Origin: Methylobacter sp. S3L5C
GTDB lineage: Bacteria > Pseudomonadota > Gammaproteobacteria > Methylococcales > Methylomonadaceae
NCBI RefSeq assembly: GCF_022788635.1
Contig: NZ_CP076024.1
Coordinates: 3,038,001 to 3,102,000 of the forward strand
Reading direction: 5' to 3'
DNA length: 64,000 nucleotides
Shown here: positions 1 through 9,300 of the stretch, in pieces
Layout of the letters: each line of letters opens with the position of its first letter
How positions within the stretch are numbered: position 1 is the stretch's first letter
Notes under the pieces: generated by a model
What the model saw: only the letters and a program-made list of their open reading frames with translations
Told to the model about the DNA's origin: nothing
Databases searched by the model: none
Made by a program: the position numbers and the translations under genes

Positions 1-557
1 CGCGTATCTGGCTGGAGGGGCAATCTCGTTGGGACGATAACTTTAGTCATTGGTATCAAGGCATGGCACGCGCAGCGGTTGGCTATTCGCTTACTGACCG
101 CGCAACGATTTGGGCAGGTTACACCTATCTACCCACTCAAAATGTTGGCAAGCACTCGGTCGCTCAGCAAGATGTGTGGCCCGCATTCCGCTATGTCATG
201 CCGACCAGTCTTGGAACGCTCAGTTTTAGAACCATGATCGAAAGCAATTTCTTACCGGGCAATAATAATGAAGTCAGGGTACGTCCACGGCAGATGATTA
301 AATTCATGCACCCGTTGGATTTTGATCCGCGCTTGAGCGTGATTGCATGGGATGAGTTCTTCGTGATACTCAATTCGACGCGCTCAGGGGGACAATCCGG
401 CTTTAATCAAAACCGTGCATTTGCTGGACTTGGCTGGACTTTTAATAAAAACTTCCGGGTCGAAGGTGGATATCTCAATCAGTATCTGGATGATGCGACA
501 CATACCAATAACACCATGCACCACTTAATGATGGGGTCTTTGTTTGCCAATTTTTAA
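1..557 (+). CDS. DUF2490 outer-membrane beta-barrel protein, 3' part
   Basis: The reading frame is open from the window edge (first full codon at base 3) to a TAA at 555-557, so the true start lies outside. The 184 visible residues alternate aromatic and polar positions as in outer-membrane strands, with landmarks RWDDNFSHWYQG, WAGYTYLPT, RVRPRQMIKF and a C-terminal aromatic ending (FANF). This matches DUF2490 family proteins, small predicted outer-membrane barrels of unknown function. An internal ATG at 63 is not the start because similarity continues upstream of it. No downstream partner on the same strand is evident. Confidence 0.75.
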   Translation, partial: RIWLEGQSRWDDNFSHWYQGMARAAVGYSLTDRATIWAGYTYLPTQNVGKHSVAQQDVWPAFRYVMPTSLGTLSFRTMIESNFLPGNNNEVRVRPRQMIKFMHPLDFDPRLSVIAWDEFFVILNSTRSGGQSGFNQNRAFAGLGWTFNKNFRVEGGYLNQYLDDATHTNNTMHHLMMGSLFANF

Positions 558-922
558 CTTTATTTGAAAAACTTTTCATCGACTTGCCAGTTTATTAGTA
601 AGCCATTGAACGATTGGCTGACTACATAGGGGGTTAATGTGCAGTGGAACGAATAACTGTGTTAGCGTCTAACAATACTTCAGGCAGTTATCGTTGTTGA
701 GTACATTTTTACCTGCTGGAGGTTCCCTAGCCATTTTTTAATCAAATCAAAACTGTTCGAAGTATTGATTAATTGACTCGATTTATAAAGAAATGTGTTA
801 AGAAGAAAACGCTTCGGACTTCGCTTAATCCGCATTGCCGTTCACTATAATCTTGAATTAGGTACTTTAATGAGTTACATAGGAAGTTTAAATGTGTGTT
901 TGTCCAGAAAATAAGCTGTAAA
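558..922. other. intergenic region, no gene seen
   Basis: AT-rich spacer between the DUF2490 gene and the MFS remnant. Short open frames on either strand lack ribosome sites and resemble nothing I know. No convincing terminator with a T-run was found. Confidence 0.5.
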
Positions 923-1291
923 ATGTATCTTAAAGCACTGCTTCGGTCTTTGTCGCACCGTAATTTTCGCCTTTTTTTTCTTGGACAAGGCATTTCGCTG
1001 ATCGGTACGTGGATGCAGCAAATCGGCATGTCGTGGGTGGTATTCCAGTTGACGGGATCTTCTTTTCAGTTGGGTCTTGTGCTTTTCTGTGGACAGCTTC
1101 CCGCGCTCTTTCTATCTCCGCTGGCAGGCGTATTGGTTGATCGCTGGAACCGCCGTCGATTACTGTTGCTTACCCAAAGCATTGCCATGATTCAGGCATT
1201 TGGGCTGGCTGTTCTTGACATGTCCGGAACGATCGCCGTTTGGCAGATATTGTTGGCCGATTGGGTGAGGTCGCCAACGACTGCTTTGTAG
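923..1291 (+). pseudogene. truncated MFS transporter (MFS_3/EntS-like)
   Basis: The first 120 residues are a typical start of a twelve-helix major facilitator exporter: SLSHRNFRLFFLGQGISLIGTWMQQIGMSWVVFQLTG, then helix 2 and the loop-2/3 signature GVLVDRWNRRRLLLLTQ. The frame stops after WQILLADWV, at about helix 4, while the family is about 400-430 residues long. The following bases do not continue the protein in any frame I could follow. It is therefore a 3'-truncated remnant and cannot form a transporter. An in-frame ATG at 896 is a possible earlier start, but the conserved N-terminus begins at 923. Confidence 0.7.
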
Positions 1292-1693
1292 CACTCCAGT
1301 TCTCAGAATCTGGATTTGACTGACTGACCGCTTTGGAGAAACGCGACAGGCGGGTTTGGGTCGAAACTGCTCATTGAACAAAGAATAGCTCCATTCATTT
1401 TTTTATCAAACTTGGCAGTCCCAGTTCGGCCAACAGCTGCCCGACAGCTACTCCCAACCAGCATCTGCAATATGTGCAATTGCTGTCGTTTAGGCACTTT
1501 TTACTACTAGAGATTTGAAGCGCAACGGTACGAAAAGTAACGGTAGTCTCTAAATTTAGAGTACATAGAACTGACAATTGTCCTATAGTAGCTCGACTAA
1601 TAGATTATTTTCCAAGAATTAGAATGCAAAAAATTTAAAAACTTGAACATCAATTTATAGGTAATATTGAAAAGTCGTACGGCATTAAGTACA
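1292..1693. other. intergenic, presumed rearrangement debris
   Basis: Lies between the broken MFS gene and the SCO gene. Overlapping minus-strand open frames (1303-1577) contain no recognisable domain. The sharp end of MFS similarity suggests a deletion or insertion scar, but I found no transposase or inverted repeat to prove it. Confidence 0.4.
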
Positions 1694-2350
1694 TTAACCT
1701 GCATTATTTTGTTTCATTATATTATCGTATTCACCGGTGACTGCATCAGGACTTATAAATCCTTCTAACCTAATCCAAGGTTTACCTGCGTATGCTCTCA
1801 TAAAAATAACAGGCGTATGGTTCATCTTGTCACCTCGATAAACATTAAAAGCCTTTTGAATAGCGATACTTGCCTCTCTGGTACCTGTGTAAAAATCCCA
1901 GCCTGATCCTGCACCAAATTTTTTGGCATATTCAGTTAAAGTTGCTGGTGTATCGCTTTCCGGATCAATTGAAATAGATATTAAATGAGCTTTCTTGCCG
2001 TCCTTATTCAATTGCGTTTCGATTTTTGAAAAGACATGACTAAGCATTGGGCATATTGCCGAACAAGAGACAAATACAAAATTGAGAATCACCGGACGAC
2101 CATCGTCTAATTCTTGGCTAAAAACTAATTTTTTGCCATCCTGACGAACCATGCCAACATCAGGTACTTCGTAATTAACAACGGTACGGATAAAATCGGA
2201 AGTAGCCGTTTTTTGCCCAGGATCATTTAACGCCGTAGCCCTTAAAGGATAAGACGAACAGAAAACAACACAGAAAATTATAAGGGGTAGTTTAGTCAAA
2301 AGGCTCATTAAATGCCTGGTTTGATTGAAGTAATACATATTATTTTTCAT
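1694..2350 (-). CDS. SCO1/SenC/PrrC-family copper chaperone-like protein
   Basis: Thioredoxin-fold protein of the SCO family, which deliver copper to or reduce the CuA site of oxidases in the periplasm. The copper/redox motif CSAIC (C96 and C100 in the 218-residue form) and the distant His in NHTPVIFM (about H178) supply the usual two Cys plus His ligands. SIDPESDTPATLTEYAKKFG is the typical mid-domain signature. A hydrophobic segment near residues 14-31 serves as signal or anchor. I placed the start at the ATG at 2350; an upstream start at 2392 would overlap the next gene and adds no conserved sequence, and an ATG at 2311 is also possible. It directly follows the cytochrome/PBP fusion gene, so the two are probably co-transcribed. 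Confidence 0.82.
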   Translation of the reverse strand: MKNNMYYFNQTRHLMSLLTKLPLIIFCVVFCSSYPLRATALNDPGQKTATSDFIRTVVNYEVPDVGMVRQDGKKLVFSQELDDGRPVILNFVFVSCSAICPMLSHVFSKIETQLNKDGKKAHLISISIDPESDTPATLTEYAKKFGAGSGWDFYTGTREASIAIQKAFNVYRGDKMNHTPVIFMRAYAGKPWIRLEGFISPDAVTGEYDNIMKQNNAG

Positions 2351-2376
2351 TGGGTTATATTGTTCTTTCTGTGAAG

Positions 2377-4056
2377 TCACGGCACTATCCACCCGGAATC
2401 AGTCACCAACTTGCCATCATGGGCAATGTGCGCAATATATGCACCCTTGGAAGCAAAACGTTGTTCACGAGCAAGGCTTAAGTGCGGATAGGCTGAGACA
2501 TTGGAACCCGTGCTCAACATGTCCTCGGCACGTTCTATCATATAATCTCGATAAAGATTATCCAGCATTTGAGAACTAAGATCAGTCAAGAACAACACGT
2601 TAAAAAAAACCTCGGCCTGAAATGCCTCATTAACCAATGGCAGTTGCCAGGTTTTTAACCATTCTTTCATTGTTGCTATATTTTTCTGTCGTTTATCACC
2701 CAATTCATAAGGATAAACTACTTGAACATGAGACTTCCATGGCTTTGAAACAAAGCTATAGTTATCCTCAGACAAAAACCCGGATAAATAGATTACAGCT
2801 GGTGGATGTTTTTGTGCGGCTTTGTTGACCGCCGACAAATCTGCCGGACGTAACCACAACATGACTGCATCTTTACTGGAAAGACCTTTCAATGCCGCTT
2901 TCAAACCTGCCGGTTCTTGACCGTGAAGCACACGATTTTCAATCTTGATATGAGAACCTTGCAAAGCATTGGTCAGCGCATTGGCCGCCCCACGCCCCAT
3001 TTCGTCATCTTGGTAGATTTGAAGTAACCGGCTAGGCGCTTTTTTTCCTTTATCGCGTAAATGTTTGGCGAGAACGTCTGCTTCCAACGCCACACCCCGA
3101 GAATAATAAAGTGAATAAAAATTCGTCTGGGCAGGCAACAGGAAAACACTAGGAAACAAACACGGTAATTTTTCTTGCTGACAAAACGTATCTACCGGTG
3201 CCCAAGTGGTTGTTGAAAGTCCCGAAATCACCGAAAAAACAGGTTCTTTATTATATTTTTCAACTAGTTGCTTACCCCAGGTGTCTGGCGCTCCCTGTAA
3301 TTCCCAAACCGTCAACTCCCAATTACGCAAAGTACGTGGAATAAGGTCCAGAGGCGAGCGCATACGTCCAGAGTATGATTGTTGACTGGCATTGCGCTGA
3401 GCAAAAGCTGAACGAATCATCTTTACCATCACTTCACTTTGTTTCGGATCAACATCTGGCGTAATGATAGTAGCAAAATGCAGGCTATCAGCACCGACAC
3501 CAGGCGACACTTCGGTGGATAGTTGCCGCAAATAAGCTGTTAATGCCTTAATCTCTATATCGTTTAAGGCATATTTTGGCATCAGAGGACTCAGTGGGCT
3601 TCCATTGATATTAACTCCCTCTCGGAGTGACTTGCTTAACGATGCTTCAGTATAAGGTGCATGTGCTCTTGTTAAGTTTTTGGCTGCACGCGGGTCAACC
3701 AAGGCAAGTGGACGATTATCTTCCGTAGCAAACAAAAAATGGCCAGTAATGGGTGTTATTGCAATATTACCTTCCAGACTTCCCATACCACTATTCCGAT
3801 GACAGGTCTCACAGGATGCTGAAGGTCCTTCGACATCAACGGCATTAAGACGCTTACCAATCAACGGTTCACCGGACGGTAAAATACCTTCCATATAAAT
3901 TCGTTTACCCAGCCCCACTTCCTCGTTACTGGTAACTGACTGTTCGGCAGGCGCAATTAATGCCAAGGAAACTAACCCCAAACAAATTAACCAGCGGCTT
4001 GACAATAACCATGAAAATTCCTTACGAGTACTTGGAGAAACAGCAGTTTTTGGCAT
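2377..4056 (-). CDS. cytochrome c fused to a periplasmic-binding (type 1 ABC) domain
   Basis: 559 residues. A signal/anchor segment (about residues 19-38) is followed by a class I cytochrome c domain with one heme site, CETCH (C82, C85, H86), and a plausible axial Met in SPLMPKY (M159). From about residue 190 the rest resembles the leucine/branched-chain amino-acid type of substrate-binding fold (FATIITPDVDP..., LLQIYQDDEMGRGAANAL, AVIYLSGFLSED). The fusion should place a redox heme next to a small-molecule sensor or binder in the periplasm. Its 3' end lies next to the SCO-like gene. The substrate is unknown; an electron-entry or ligand-gated redox role is inference. Confidence 0.75.
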   Translation of the reverse strand: MPKTAVSPSTRKEFSWLLSSRWLICLGLVSLALIAPAEQSVTSNEEVGLGKRIYMEGILPSGEPLIGKRLNAVDVEGPSASCETCHRNSGMGSLEGNIAITPITGHFLFATEDNRPLALVDPRAAKNLTRAHAPYTEASLSKSLREGVNINGSPLSPLMPKYALNDIEIKALTAYLRQLSTEVSPGVGADSLHFATIITPDVDPKQSEVMVKMIRSAFAQRNASQQSYSGRMRSPLDLIPRTLRNWELTVWELQGAPDTWGKQLVEKYNKEPVFSVISGLSTTTWAPVDTFCQQEKLPCLFPSVFLLPAQTNFYSLYYSRGVALEADVLAKHLRDKGKKAPSRLLQIYQDDEMGRGAANALTNALQGSHIKIENRVLHGQEPAGLKAALKGLSSKDAVMLWLRPADLSAVNKAAQKHPPAVIYLSGFLSEDNYSFVSKPWKSHVQVVYPYELGDKRQKNIATMKEWLKTWQLPLVNEAFQAEVFFNVLFLTDLSSQMLDNLYRDYMIERAEDMLSTGSNVSAYPHLSLAREQRFASKGAYIAHIAHDGKLVTDSGWIVP

Positions 4057-4103
4057 TATGTAAATTTCCCAATAAAATTAATAAATCAGACTGTAAGCCT
4101 GAT

Positions 4104-4871
4104 TTAAAGTGAAGTTGGTTTCGCTTCGCCTGACTGTATACCGATCAGTTCCACCTCAAAAGATAACGTAGCGTTCGGACCGATATCGCGACCAGCACCC
4201 CTCTGTGCATAAGCGAGTTGCGGTGGAACGATGATCAGCCATTTAGAACCTACCGGCATCAACTTTAGCGCTTCCTGCCAGCCGGGAATAACACCACCAA
4301 CCATAAATAATGCAGGCTTACCCGTCTGGTAAGAGCTATCAAATACAGTTCCGTCAAGTAGCGTACCTCGATAATTACATAACACAGTATCTTCTGCTGT
4401 TGGTACATTACCCTCTCCTTTGGTAAGAATTTTGTACTGCAAGCCACTTGGTAGAGTCACCACACCTTCCTTCTTGCTATTTTCAGCCAGAAAAGCCTCA
4501 CCCGCTTTTTGATTGGCATCGCCTATCGTTTTCAGGGCAATGATCTGCTTTTGCTTTAGTTCATTTTGATAAGTACTCATAATAGTGCGCAATTCGTCCT
4601 CTGAGAGGTCAAGCTTTTTACCTGCATTGGCATCTTTAAGGCCTTTAGCCAGGATATCTAAATCCAGATCAAGTCCGAGACGTTTAAAGTTCCTGCCGAT
4701 ATCAACACCGACGCCGTAACTGACCGACTTCTTATCAAACTTTTCTACGACTGCTACAGTGCTTTTCACAGCAGATTTCAAAGGGGCAGAATCGTTGGCA
4801 TTAGCCATCGATAACAAAGCGCAACCCGTTATCAAGGCTGCCAACCCGTTCCATTTTTTTTGCATTGTCAT
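4104..4871 (-). CDS. FKBP-type peptidyl-prolyl cis-trans isomerase, periplasmic
   Basis: 255 residues with a cleavable signal peptide (WNGLAALITGCALLSMANA). A helical FKBP_N dimerisation region (about residues 45-130) contains DIGRNFKRLGLDLDLD and LSEDELRTIMSTYQNELKQKQ. The C-terminal FKBP domain has GDGT-like residues LLDGTVFDSSYQTGKPALFMVGGVIPGWQEAL and LAYAQRGAG.DIGPNATLSFEVELIGI. It belongs to the FkpA/Mip group of folding catalysts for exported proteins. The start at 4871 is supported by GAGGTC five bases upstream. Its position next to SCO and cytochrome genes suggests help in folding the exported redox proteins (inference). Confidence 0.9.
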   Translation of the reverse strand: MTMQKKWNGLAALITGCALLSMANANDSAPLKSAVKSTVAVVEKFDKKSVSYGVGVDIGRNFKRLGLDLDLDILAKGLKDANAGKKLDLSEDELRTIMSTYQNELKQKQIIALKTIGDANQKAGEAFLAENSKKEGVVTLPSGLQYKILTKGEGNVPTAEDTVLCNYRGTLLDGTVFDSSYQTGKPALFMVGGVIPGWQEALKLMPVGSKWLIIVPPQLAYAQRGAGRDIGPNATLSFEVELIGIQSGEAKPTSL

Positions 4872-5267
4872 TATGACCTCATAAATAATTAAACTTGCGG
4901 ATAAAATCCACCTTAAAAAATCATCGTTTAAACTGCCAAAACCAGATTATCTTAGGTCTATATACAATTGCTAACGAGTACATTTTTTTGGATAAGTAAT
5001 TAGTAAAATGTTAAGCCCAATTTTTTCAACAATATATTGGATTATGACAAAACTGTTGTAATTGTGTATTTACAGCAAACCATTACTTTTACTTTGTTAA
5101 TCAATCTTCCTTGTTGCTTTAAATCTTAGCCTTTAGGCAGAATAGAGCACCCCATAAAAAGCTGAGTAAAGCTACTTTATTGGTCCCGGATTGGGAAGGG
5201 ATGTATACATCTTCCCAATCTTTGGCTTCATTCCAGCATCCCCAACGGGATGTTTCCTTATTGCTGA
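4872..5267. other. intergenic region with hairpins
   Basis: About 400 AT-rich bases upstream of the FKBP gene. It should hold the FKBP promoter, but I could not pick a clear -35/-10 pair. Two hairpins near 5189-5252 lie just beyond the end of the PEP-CTERM-like gene. Confidence 0.4.
5189..5252 (-). terminator. tandem hairpins after the PEP-CTERM-like gene
   Basis: Stem GATTGGGAAG/CTTCCCAATC (5189-5220), and CATCCC/GGGATG around 5238-5252. Neither has a strong T-run on the minus strand, so termination is only likely. Confidence 0.4.
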
Positions 5268-6065
5268 TTAAAAATTAGCTGTTTTTTTACGATGGCTTAA
5301 TGACAATAAACCCATCAAACCACTACCGAATAACCAGACAGCAACAGGTGTCGGTACAGCCGTAACTAGCGTACCGTTAAGGGAGAACGCACGGTCCCTA
5401 GATCCTGGATTACAACTATAACTATTTGCATCGCAATATTGAATATTAGAACTGCCACCGGTCCCACTGGCTGCCCAGCTCCACAGGGTGCTACCGTTGG
5501 ATTCAATGTTAATCCAGTAACCGGTGTTCTTGACAAGATTGAACGGAGTCGGCAGATCCATAGTAAAATTATAATATAAGGGAAGTGTATTTGTGCCGAC
5601 TGGGCCGTCAGTCTGATTAGCATTTCCCGGAACAGTGCTAGTCATCAGAGGCTTCACGGTTGAGAGCTCGGGAAGCACAGCTGAATCGATTAAACCTGAG
5701 AGGATCGAGATGGTAAACCCGCTATTGATAACGGGTTGCGCGTCGCCCTGCCAAGTGATGTTTGAAACGGCACCGGATTGAGTGGCTATAAAATAGTTAT
5801 AGAGCCAGCCATTGCCAGTCGACGAATCCATGGGATTAAGGAAAGATGACGGTGTCTGGGAATAAAGTGTACTGGCAAAAGCCGGGAGCGAAGCCAAGGA
5901 TGCACAAATGACACCCCCTAAGACAAACGCTTGTCTTGCGCTTCGCATGACACCGTTGAATCCGTTCAAAGGTAAGTTTTTTGATGCCTGTGGCCCTAAC
6001 AAAGAAATTTGATCCTGCCCATGATATAAGCCCGCTTCCACTTTATGTTGTTGTTTTTTTTTCAT
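5268..6065 (-). CDS. secreted protein with PEP-CTERM-like sorting tail
   Basis: 265 residues. The N-terminus has a long polar lead and a hydrophobic signal segment (AFVLGGVICASLASLPAFA, about residues 46-64). The C-terminus reads VPTPVAVWLFGSGLMGLL followed by SHRKK: a short proline motif, one membrane helix and a basic tail, as in the PEP-CTERM/exosortase sorting system of EPS-producing proteobacteria. The middle is rich in Ser, Thr, Asn and Gly with aromatic strands (GYWINIESNGSTLWSWA) and one Cys pair (YCDANSYSC); I do not recognise a domain. The start at 6065 is preceded by AGAGGAAAG. Surface attachment or release is inferred from the tail; an exosortase is not in this window. Confidence 0.7.
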   Translation of the reverse strand: MKKKQQHKVEAGLYHGQDQISLLGPQASKNLPLNGFNGVMRSARQAFVLGGVICASLASLPAFASTLYSQTPSSFLNPMDSSTGNGWLYNYFIATQSGAVSNITWQGDAQPVINSGFTISILSGLIDSAVLPELSTVKPLMTSTVPGNANQTDGPVGTNTLPLYYNFTMDLPTPFNLVKNTGYWINIESNGSTLWSWAASGTGGSSNIQYCDANSYSCNPGSRDRAFSLNGTLVTAVPTPVAVWLFGSGLMGLLSLSHRKKTANF

Positions 6066-6272
6066 TATTTCTTTCCTCTTGTAAAGATTGTTTTAAAAAT
6101 TTTTATTTCGGTTGTTCAACAGGGATAGCGTTGATCCAGCTTTAATTTATTAAGTGTAGTTATTAAGGTGGTCAACGTCAGTTTATCTGCCACCTAAAAT
6201 GTTTAAACCAGCCTTCCTGTCAAGCCGGTATTATTTCTTTTTTGGATGCTATCGAAACCTTCTATAGCATCC

Positions 6273-6297
6273 AAAAAAGATCGGGAATCCCTCCCGA
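6273..6297 (-). terminator. rho-independent terminator after the large multicopper oxidase
   Basis: On the minus strand the stem TCGGG...CCCGA (6281-6297) is followed by TCTTTTTT. A second stem, GGGTCA/TGACCC, lies at about 6310-6336, closer to the gene end. Together they make a credible end for the oxidase transcript. Confidence 0.7.
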
Positions 6298-6391
6298 CCG
6301 TATTTAAAATGGGTCAACGATAGTGCTGCTGACCCGGTTTTATTAAAATAAGGCTAACTTCACGGTGGTTTGTCAAGCCGGCCTGATCAGT

Positions 6392-9300
6392 TTAGTTAAC
6401 AATAATGGTAACGGTAGCTGGATTTGAAGTGACGCCGCCATAAGTGACTGTATAGGTAAAGCTATAGGTACCTCGCTTCGATACTTGTCTAGCAGAATTG
6501 CCTGCATTGCCATTAGTGGTAACCGGTGAAGTCAATACCATACTTACAGCCCCAGTACCCGTTATAGATACAATTGCCGTAGCGGGAGTAGTGCCTCCAC
6601 CTGTATGAGTTACCATACTGACATTGGTTACCGTCCGACCAGCGATACCTAAAGGCAGTGAATTGGTCAATACGTTCACCCCAATATTCGTAGCGCTAAG
6701 ATTTTGCGATGCAGTAGCTGTTGCAGTTGCATTTGCACCAGATGTCACTGAATACGCAGCCGCCACAGGAATTGCTATACCCGTTGCCGTCAGCACCACA
6801 TTCTGCGTACCGGCACCGTCAACAATAGCCAGGGTCGCAGGCAAAGCCGCCGCTGTAGCCCCCGGCGTGAATGTCACTCCGATGTTACAAGCCGCGCCTA
6901 CTGCCAGAGGTGAAACACAGGTGTTCGATGTCAGTGAGTACTTGGCAGGATTAGTGCCAGCTAACGTTGCACTGGTGTAGCTTAGCTGACCGATCCCCGT
7001 GTTGGTCAGTGTCACGAGCATTGGAGTGCTGGTAGTACCTACCTGAACATTTCCAAATGCAAGCGACGTGGTAGCTGTTGCTGCCGGATTGGTCGCTGTT
7101 GCTGTCAATGCCACCGCACCGTAAACAGCTGGCGCAGTCCCCAAGGTACCGAAGTTAGCCACTCTCATATAGGCAGTTTTAGCACCGGCAGTTGTAGGCG
7201 TCAGTGTGATGGTAATAGTACAACTTGCGCCTGCAGCAACTCTCGTACCGCAAGTATTCACTTGTGAATAGTTTGCAGGTGCGCCAGTTTTAGTGCAATT
7301 ACTGAGAGCACCAGTACCTGTCGTACATAACACCGGAGTAGTAAACGTCTTTGCAACTGCACTCGTGTTAGTGACAGTCACAAGTTGTACGCTGGATGAA
7401 GGTACAAGGGCTGAAGTGACCTGCATGTTTCCAAAAGCAAGTGCTGTTGGCGATAACAGTAGTATTCGCGAGCCTACTCCGGTTGCACCGGAAGAAAAGG
7501 CTGACTCGGTCGTGACATTGTCATAACCTGCCAAACCAGGCGTTAACGGAGTGACAGCACCATTAGCAATGGTTGGAAGCAGAACGGGAAGCGTACGATT
7601 GGCATCGCCAGCACCCACTGTATTGTTAGCCATTACCCGGTAATAGACCGAGCTTTGTAATGCTCCAACAGAACTATCAACAAAGTTACGGGCACAGCCT
7701 GTCTGAACAGTACACTCTGGTTCTTGCACATTGAAGGTCGTCAAGCCGGTCGTGAAACCCATATCTGACGCCCGTTGGATAGTAACCCAGTTAGATATAA
7801 GGGAGTTATCGATCCAGTTGACAGTAACAGTAGTGGCAGTACCTGTAACCGATACGGCACTAGGAGTATCTGGCGTTTGTGCTACAGCGATAGTCCGCAT
7901 CATGTCGTTTTCTTCATGACCCAGAATATGGCAATGCCAGATGTATTCCCAACCGTAATTAACATTGACGTTAGTGACGGTGGACGCATTACCGGTAATT
8001 GGATCCAGATTAAAGAAGCCATTACCGGCACCAGGTACCTGTGCTGGATCCAAAAGACGATGACTATTAGGTACTTTAAATGGCAGTGTGGTCATGACCT
8101 TGGGACGCAGGGCGACAACAACATCCTCCAACGGATTCATTCGCACGGTGTCTTTCCAACCTAGTTCGTTAGGTTCTGTTGGACGGATAGTGCCATCCCA
8201 ACCGACCCGGTTGACTATTTGAACATGAAACAGATGGAAATGCATCGCATGAGAATCAACACCATTGTGAGTAATTCTCCACAATGTAGTACCATCCGTA
8301 AGTGGTGCAGCGCCAACAGCAGAACTGTCGTTGGGCGATATTTTGACCAGCTCGGTAGGTGGATCAATATAACCCAAGGGCAACGCAGTATTGGTAGTTG
8401 CCGTCGTTTTTGGAAGTTCTACACCGAGCAGAGCGTTCATACGGCCATAATCCATCGTCCAATCTTCGATGATGGTTTTTGGCTGCATGTCCATCAATAC
8501 CGGCGCAGTGACTGCACCACTATTTACTGGATCGGCATAAGGCGTGTAGTTCAGCGAATAATCCTGAATCAGCGCTAGGTTATGGTTCGCATTACTTGCC
8601 AGCGTACTATCGTTAACAGTCGAATTGTAAACTGCATTGTATGCAGCTTGCGGAACGATAATCGGCTCTTGGCTGGTTCTGAACGCTGTTTGTACGGCAG
8701 TGGTAAGATTGGCTATGTTAATGGTGCCGGTATCATCCACAGGGTGGGAGCCACCTGAACCGCTAACCTGAATCTGCATGAGAGTACGGGTATTTGGCCC
8801 GTAGCCTGGCAGAGTCGAAAACGCGCCACCGGTATCGGTATTGTCATAATCGCCGGTAAAGTAATCCAAACGTAAATCAAATGCCGGCATCGGCGCTGGC
8901 GCGTCATTGTACATCAGCAACGTAGAGCCAGCGAAGTTACTAAAATCAACCACAACATCGGCACGTTCTGCAGGGCCTAGCAACAAAGCATGTTGTTTGA
9001 CATTGGTAACGACGATATTTTTCAGGTTATATTCGTAGTTAACTGGCTGATTTTGGATGACCACTGGCGTCGACAAAAAGCCGCCATCGGTGCCAATTTG
9101 AACCATCGCAGGACCACGTGAAGCCGGATCGAACACGCCCGATGGACGTCCATCAAACGTTACGCCACCTTTTTGCAGGGTATACCACCAATCCGGAAAT
9201 TTGGACACCTTATGCTGAGTGGCATTGAACGGCACCATTCTGGCTTCGGTACATAATGAGGGATCAACTGTTGTACTGCCATCGCACATTACCGTAGGGT

